Below, piece after piece: positions 60,476 through 64,000 of a stretch of 64,000 nucleotides of DNA; positions within the stretch are counted from its first letter, which is position 1; every line of letters starts with the position of its first letter. The DNA is from Niallia sp. NCCP-28 (GTDB lineage: Bacteria > Bacillota > Bacilli > Bacillales > Cytobacillaceae): positions 1 to 64,000 of the forward strand of contig NZ_BQYJ01000004.1 of the NCBI RefSeq assembly GCF_023168165.1, in the 5' to 3' direction. The position numbers were made by a program, and so were the translations under genes. The notes below the pieces were generated by a model, which was not told the DNA's origin, did no database searches, and saw only the letters and a list, made by a program, of their open reading frames with translations.

Positions 60476-60607
60476 ATGCCTAGAGTGAAAAAAAATCCAT
60501 CAAAAGCTGGCGTAAGTGCAGCAAGTGTAAAAGGGAATGCTGGACCAACAGTTGAAAACGATGGTGGAGGAAAAGTAAACAGCCAAAATAATCAGTATAA
60601 AAAATAA
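60476..60607 (+). CDS. yuzL: YuzL-like small protein
   Basis: 43 aa starting MPRVKKNPSKAGVSAASVKG and ending NSQNNQYKK. Gly-, Asn- and Lys-rich with no hydrophobic core, resembling small acid-soluble spore-type proteins and B. subtilis YuzL, whose gene also lies near fadN. The ATG follows AGGAGGTGA at ideal spacing. Too short to verify by domain. Confidence 0.7.
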   Translation: MPRVKKNPSKAGVSAASVKGNAGPTVENDGGGKVNSQNNQYKK

Positions 60608-60644
60608 TAAATATTCCAAACCATTTCGATTGGAGGAAATTACT

Positions 60645-60923
60645 ATGCAGCAAACAGCACATTCTGCTGTGCAAAATACAAATATAATGATGCAGCCGCC
60701 AGCCGCCATAACCGTAAAAGACTCTCTGTACTTGACAGACATGCTTTCATGGAATTTACTTGCAATGAAAAAAGCACATTTTTTTGCTGCCAATACAAAA
60801 GATCAAACAATAAAGTCCCATCTAGAAAAATGTGGACAAATGCATCAAAAACATTATGAACAGATAATTTCTCATTTAAATGCTCAACAACCTTTCAACA
60901 GTGGCACTCATCAACAGCAATAA
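60645..60923 (+). CDS. CotF-like spore coat protein
   Basis: 92 aa. The core KDSLYLTDMLSWNLLAMKKA and HLEKCGQMHQKHYEQIISHL form the paired helices of the CotF/YusN ferritin-like coat family. ATG 60645 follows GGAGGAAA. It is 29 nt upstream of a second member, so the two are likely co-expressed in the mother cell. Coat location is inferred from the family. Confidence 0.75.
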   Translation: MQQTAHSAVQNTNIMMQPPAAITVKDSLYLTDMLSWNLLAMKKAHFFAANTKDQTIKSHLEKCGQMHQKHYEQIISHLNAQQPFNSGTHQQQ

Positions 60924-60952
60924 TTGTTTGAATTAGTTATGGAGGGAAACTG

Positions 60953-61288
60953 ATGAACCAACAACCCATTCAAAATCCAGAAACACAAGTACCTAAAACA
61001 CCACAAATGAATGACAGAGATTTTATTAATGATTTATTGGCGACAGAAAAGTATATGACTGCTTCTTATTCCACTGCTTTAAATGAAGCAAGCCATCAAG
61101 CACTATATCAAGATTTATTAGCAATTTTTACAGAAACACAAAATATGCAAAGGGAATTATATACTGTGATGTTCCAAAAAGGCTGGTATAAATTAGAGCC
61201 TGCAGAACAACAAAATATGCAGAAGTCTTACCAACAATTCAAAGGATATGCTAATCAATTTCCTTATAGTTCATCAACAGTTCAATAA
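60953..61288 (+). CDS. CotF-like spore coat protein (YusN type)
   Basis: 111 aa with a Gln/Pro-rich N-terminus then NDRDFINDLLATEKYMTASY and YQDLLAIFTETQNMQRELYT helices, the CotF family layout, ending in a Tyr-rich tail (GWYKLEP, FPYSS). Start follows GGAGGGAAA. The TAA stop is formed by the first bases of a dispersed repeat (61285). Position beside yuzL and fadN matches yusN. Confidence 0.78.
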   Translation: MNQQPIQNPETQVPKTPQMNDRDFINDLLATEKYMTASYSTALNEASHQALYQDLLAIFTETQNMQRELYTVMFQKGWYKLEPAEQQNMQKSYQQFKGYANQFPYSSSTVQ

Positions 61289-61460
61289 AGGGAAACTCAA
61301 TTAGGCTTTTACGGGCAAGCTTCTGCCCACCTAGATTTCTTGCTTTCTCTCGTAATCCCTTAGGGAGGCAAAAGCCCATTAATGCGTAATAAAACAAACA
61401 GGTAATCAGTGGGCTTAGTGTTTTTTAGTCCACTGATTATTAACAATTTCGATTAGAAAA
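61285..61460 (+). repeat. Dispersed repeat family R, copy 3 (long form)
   Basis: ATAAAGGGAAACTCAATTAG, then ACGGGCAAGCTTCTGCCC hairpin, CACCTAGATTTCTTGC, CCATTAATGCGTAATAAAAC, then AATCAGTGGGC / GTCCACTGATT. Same block order as copy 1 but with the CAGTG hairpin at the far end. Confidence 0.65.
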
Positions 61461-61513
61461 ATTTACTGCATGCATAAAAAGATTGTCCAGACCTCTTAGT
61501 AGCATATGTTTTG

Positions 61514-61756
61514 TTATTTATTTTGTTTTTGTTTTTCATTGATTTTTTTAATTTCTGCTATGATGTTCATGATTTCCTGCTTGCCTTCTGGAAACTCCTT
61601 ATTCCAATGTTTCACTAAACTAGGCATAGATTTTGCCATATGCGAATAAAGCATCCAAATTTCTACTTTTGTTTGAAGTTCCTCGTTTTGTTGTCCCAAT
61701 AGTAGCTCTGTATAGTCAGATAACAATCCAGCAAATTTTTTTTGAAATTCTTCCAT
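61514..61756 (-). CDS. yusU: YusU-like DUF2573 protein under a Fur box
   Basis: 80 aa helical protein: FAGLLSDYTELLLGQQNEEL, VEIWMLYSHMAKSMP and HWNKEFPEGKQEI. Similar to the DUF2573 family of B. subtilis YusU, whose neighbour yusV is a Fur-regulated siderophore ATPase; no such gene follows here. ATG 61756 follows GGAGGAAA. A perfect 19-bp Fur-type palindrome lies about 75 bases upstream, so iron-repressed expression is likely. Confidence 0.65.
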   Translation of the reverse strand: MEEFQKKFAGLLSDYTELLLGQQNEELQTKVEIWMLYSHMAKSMPSLVKHWNKEFPEGKQEIMNIIAEIKKINEKQKQNK

Positions 61757-61809
61757 TTTTTCCTCCACTAAAAATTTATAAAAATAAAGATTGACACAAC
61801 ACATATTAT

Positions 61810-61850
61810 AATTTATTATAATATTAAATCAATTGATAATGATTATCAAT
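61810..61850 (-). promoter_or_regulatory. Perfect Fur box overlapping the yusU-like promoter
   Basis: ATTGATAATGATTATCAAT (61832-61850) is a perfect inverted repeat equal to the 7-1-7 Fur core TGATAAT-N-ATTATCA. On the minus strand it precedes TTGATT and, 16 nt later, TATAAT, so Fur binding would block the promoter. Confidence 0.85.
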
Positions 61851-61922
61851 ATCGTTTGATTAAAATTATTTTATATCGACTGTTTCCTTCCCCCTCACCC
61901 AAAGGAAACAAGTAGATAAGTA

Positions 61923-61956
61923 AAAAAATAACCTGTCACATGACAGGTTATTTTTT
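61923..61956. terminator. Perfect bidirectional terminator
   Basis: AAAAAATAACCTGTCA / TGACAGGTTATTTTTT, 16-bp stem with a two-base loop. It lies between the yusU promoter and the rodA 3' end, and probably terminates rodA. Confidence 0.85.
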
Positions 61957-61989
61957 GCGCCAAGAAATTCCTCTATTGCTTATGCACTT

Positions 61990-62096
61990 TATCCAGCTTT
62001 TAAACTCTATCACGCATTAGCTGACCCCATCTCCTACATTAAAATTACAAAAAACCAGACGGATGGAGCCCCTTCACTGAGAAAAATTTCACTTTA
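61990..62096 (-). repeat. Dispersed repeat family R, copy 5 (inverted)
   Basis: Minus strand begins ATAAAGTGAAATTTTTCTCAG and ends near GGTCAGCTAATGCGTGATAG. The rodA stop codon is its first TAA. Confidence 0.6.
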
Positions 62097-63260
62097 TTCT
62101 CCATTTGAAAACATATATTTTTTATAGTGGTAACGTATAGAGAAAATTAATCCCATGGCCAGCATATTTCCCATCAAAGAACTTCCTCCATAACTAATAA
62201 ATGGCAATGGAATTCCTGTAATCGGCAATACTCCAACTGTCATGCCGATATTTTGAAATACATGGAAAGTAATGGCGCTGATAACCCCGACACAAATGCA
62301 TGTATAAAAAGAATTTTTTGTTTCTAAAGCAACTTTTGTAATATGATATATAAGAAGAAAAAATAAACTAACTAGCACACTTGCACCAATAAAACCAAAT
62401 TCCTCTCCAATTACGCTAAATATAAAATCAGAATGGCTCTCTGGCAAATATACATCTCTTGTACCCATTCCTTTTCCAGCCGTTTCTCCTGAACCAATTG
62501 CCAATAATGATTGCGTTAAGTGATATCCCGTAGAACTTTGATAATTGTAAGGATCCAGCCAAGAGTAAATGCGTCCAAATTGATATTCTTGCACTCCTAA
62601 GTATTTTTCCAATAAATCCGGCTGCCACACTACTAGGTATAAGATTCCCGCTCCAAATGAGGCACCCCCCATAAATAAAGGCACTATTATTTTCCAAGTT
62701 ATCCCTGATACAAAAATCATTCCAAGCATAATAGCAATAAAAACAAGGGAAGTTCCCAAATCTGGCTGCTGCATCACTAAAATAAGGGGGAAAAAAGTAA
62801 TGCTCACGATTTTTATTAGCAGCCATAAATCTGTTTTTATCGTTTTCGCTAAGTATTTTTCTTGATGTTCCACGATAATTCTCGAAAGAGCCAAAATAAT
62901 AAACACCTTAACAAACTCAGAGGGCTGAAGGGAAATACCTGGAAGCTGGAACCAGCTTTTTGCTCCATTTATTTCTCTTGCGATACTTTCAGGGGCAACA
63001 ATTAACAGCAGCAAAAGAAATATGCCAAATCCATATGCATACCATGCCATCTTTTTTAATTGATCAGAATCTAAAGAGATAACCCCTGCAATAATAGCAA
63101 CCCCTACGGCATACCAAAAAATTTGTTTGATTAAAAAGTTTTCATTGTATTGTCCAGTACTTTGCGCACTAAAAATAGCAACACAACTTGCAAGACAAAG
63201 CAGCATCAATATAAGCACAAGACTAAAATCTATTTTTGAATTATTTTGATTACGGTTCAT
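62094..63260 (-). CDS. RodA/FtsW/SpoVE-family peptidoglycan polymerase
   Basis: 388 aa SEDS glycosyltransferase with about ten membrane segments. The large loop and signatures AKSWFQLPGISLQPSEFVK, QQPDLGTSLVF (catalytic Asp) and PFISYGGSSLMGNM are intact. Polymerises glycan strands with a partner class B PBP. Overall it looks most like the RodA type. The start follows AAGGAGTAATG. No partner PBP lies next to it. Confidence 0.92.
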   Translation of the reverse strand: MNRNQNNSKIDFSLVLILMLLCLASCVAIFSAQSTGQYNENFLIKQIFWYAVGVAIIAGVISLDSDQLKKMAWYAYGFGIFLLLLLIVAPESIAREINGAKSWFQLPGISLQPSEFVKVFIILALSRIIVEHQEKYLAKTIKTDLWLLIKIVSITFFPLILVMQQPDLGTSLVFIAIMLGMIFVSGITWKIIVPLFMGGASFGAGILYLVVWQPDLLEKYLGVQEYQFGRIYSWLDPYNYQSSTGYHLTQSLLAIGSGETAGKGMGTRDVYLPESHSDFIFSVIGEEFGFIGASVLVSLFFLLIYHITKVALETKNSFYTCICVGVISAITFHVFQNIGMTVGVLPITGIPLPFISYGGSSLMGNMLAMGLIFSIRYHYKKYMFSNGE

Positions 63261-63516
63261 TTATACATTACTCCTTGAAAAAATTACAGGATTAAAGTGA
63301 AATCTTATTATACTTACTGCCATTTAATCCAAAGTAATCACACAAGGCAGCAAATTTTTTGTCCATTGATACATTAAGCATTTATTCAATTCTTCATTAT
63401 ATTTGTATTTTTACTAAATAACAACTTTCGACATTTATTTAACTTAAATTTAATATACAAGTGATGTAATTGTAAAATAAAATTAAAGCTTTCCAAACAT
63501 TTAAGCTCTTTTTTAT

Positions 63517-63822
63517 CATTCCCGACAGAAAGACTCCTACTTCAAGAAATAAGAAGAGAGTAACCCAATGAATAAACGGAGATATGAAGTTCTAGCAGGA
63601 AAAACATCTGCTAGGTAAAATTTTCTATATTCTAAGCAACCATGCATACCGAAGTGGCGAAAACCAAGCTAAAGTGTAGAAAACGCGGTGAGTCAGCGTA
63701 CAGGATTTTGTAAGTTTTCACCGTAGGACTACGGGTAATAAAGTCTACTTCATAACTAGTGGATACACTGGTGTTCGTAAAAATCCCCACTTCAAGCGTT
63801 AGGTAAGTGGTAGGTAGTTCAA
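63517..63822 (+). mobile_element. IS200/IS605-like tnpB-tail and right-end remnant
   Basis: Contains CCCGACAGAAAGACTCC (as at 21287), an ORF-like tail (FHRRTTGNKVYF, then GVRKNPHFKR and TAG), several small hairpins (CCGTA/TACGG, AGTG/CACT) and a terminal CCACTT / AAGTGG hairpin (63787-63810) followed by GTAGTTCAA. This layout matches the 3' end of IS605-type tnpB genes, which overlaps the guide (omega) RNA. Upstream tnpB sequence is absent, so it is a relic. The 740-bp gap 63261-64000 holds nothing else except the terminator at 63932. Confidence 0.4.
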
Positions 63823-63931
63823 GCATAGGTTTATTATTAATCAATTGTACACCCATTATCAGAAAAGCATCCTTATTAAAAACTATTATGCCTTATCTAT
63901 TTCCAAATAACAGTTTCTTTAGCATATCACA

Positions 63932-63971
63932 AAAAAAAGGTAGACTGTCTACATATGTTAGACCGTCTACC
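63932..63971 (-). terminator. Terminator of a gene to the right of the window
   Basis: Minus strand: GGTAGACGGTCTA pairs with TAGACAGTCTACC and is followed by TTTTTTTT, so a minus-strand transcript from beyond base 64000 ends here. Confidence 0.8.
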
Positions 63972-64000
63972 TGATATATGCAACTATTTTATGAGGCATT

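Noticed and set aside
63632-63856. 74-aa minus-strand open frame near the right edge
   Set aside because: It is antisense to the IS200/IS605-like remnant and runs through its terminal hairpin; no ribosome-binding site.

Overview
The window is a low-GC Bacillaceae chromosome segment. Gene content and order follow the kapB to yus arc of Bacillus subtilis, with many local losses. Several genes point to an endospore former: kapB/kapD, lytH, yutH, two CotF-like coat genes and yuzL. Class IV polyhydroxyalkanoate (PHA) synthase genes suggest a relative outside the B. subtilis group. No rRNA, tRNA, CRISPR array, prophage or intact transposase gene was seen.

Layout. 1-6.4 kb: 3' part of mntH, a Cu/Zn-SOD-like lipoprotein, kapB, kapD, pbpD, a yufK-like gene and a small membrane-anchored protein. 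6.8-12.5 kb: the complete seven-gene Mrp Na+/H+ antiporter operon. 12.8-16.5 kb: small possibly spore-related genes, then an SDR-phaR-phaC cluster. 16.6-27.7 kb: pepA, yuiD, yuiC, yumC, a decayed universal-stress-protein remnant beside an IS200/IS605-like end, sulP, a serine-recombinase homologue without its catalytic residues, yutM, a DUF2225 gene, yuzB, yutJ and yuzD. 27.8-36.6 kb: yutI, thrB-thrC-hom, yutH, yutG, yutF, yutE (HepT-like), an EAL-domain protein and yutD. 36.9-43.6 kb: lipA, lytH, an HD-GYP protein, yunC, yunD and yunF. 43.9-49.1 kb: sufCDSUB. 49.5-55.7 kb: yurZ, metNPQ under a SAM riboswitch, yusD, yusE, yusF, gcvH and yusI. 56-61.8 kb: fadN-fadE with no fadA between them, yuzL, two coat genes, and a yusU-like gene with a perfect Fur box. 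62-64 kb: a RodA/FtsW-family gene and an IS200/IS605-like remnant.

How the genes work together. Iron and Fe-S metabolism is prominent: SufCDSUB builds clusters, YutM and YutI are carrier-type proteins, LipA uses Fe-S chemistry to make lipoate, and GcvH is lipoylated. Two proteins could degrade c-di-GMP (EAL and HD-GYP). The MetNPQ importer and the threonine operon each carry a visible control region.

The most notable non-coding signal is three short inverted-repeat elements without coding capacity (27085-27312, 42591-42776, 55860-56004). Each is bounded by a perfect 8-bp AT-rich target duplication (TTTAACTA, TATTAAAA, TATAAAAA), and their GGCT-type ends resemble ISL3-family termini. A second intergenic repeat family begins ATAAAGTGAAAC and occurs about seven times; in three copies its first bases supply the TAA stop codon of the upstream gene.
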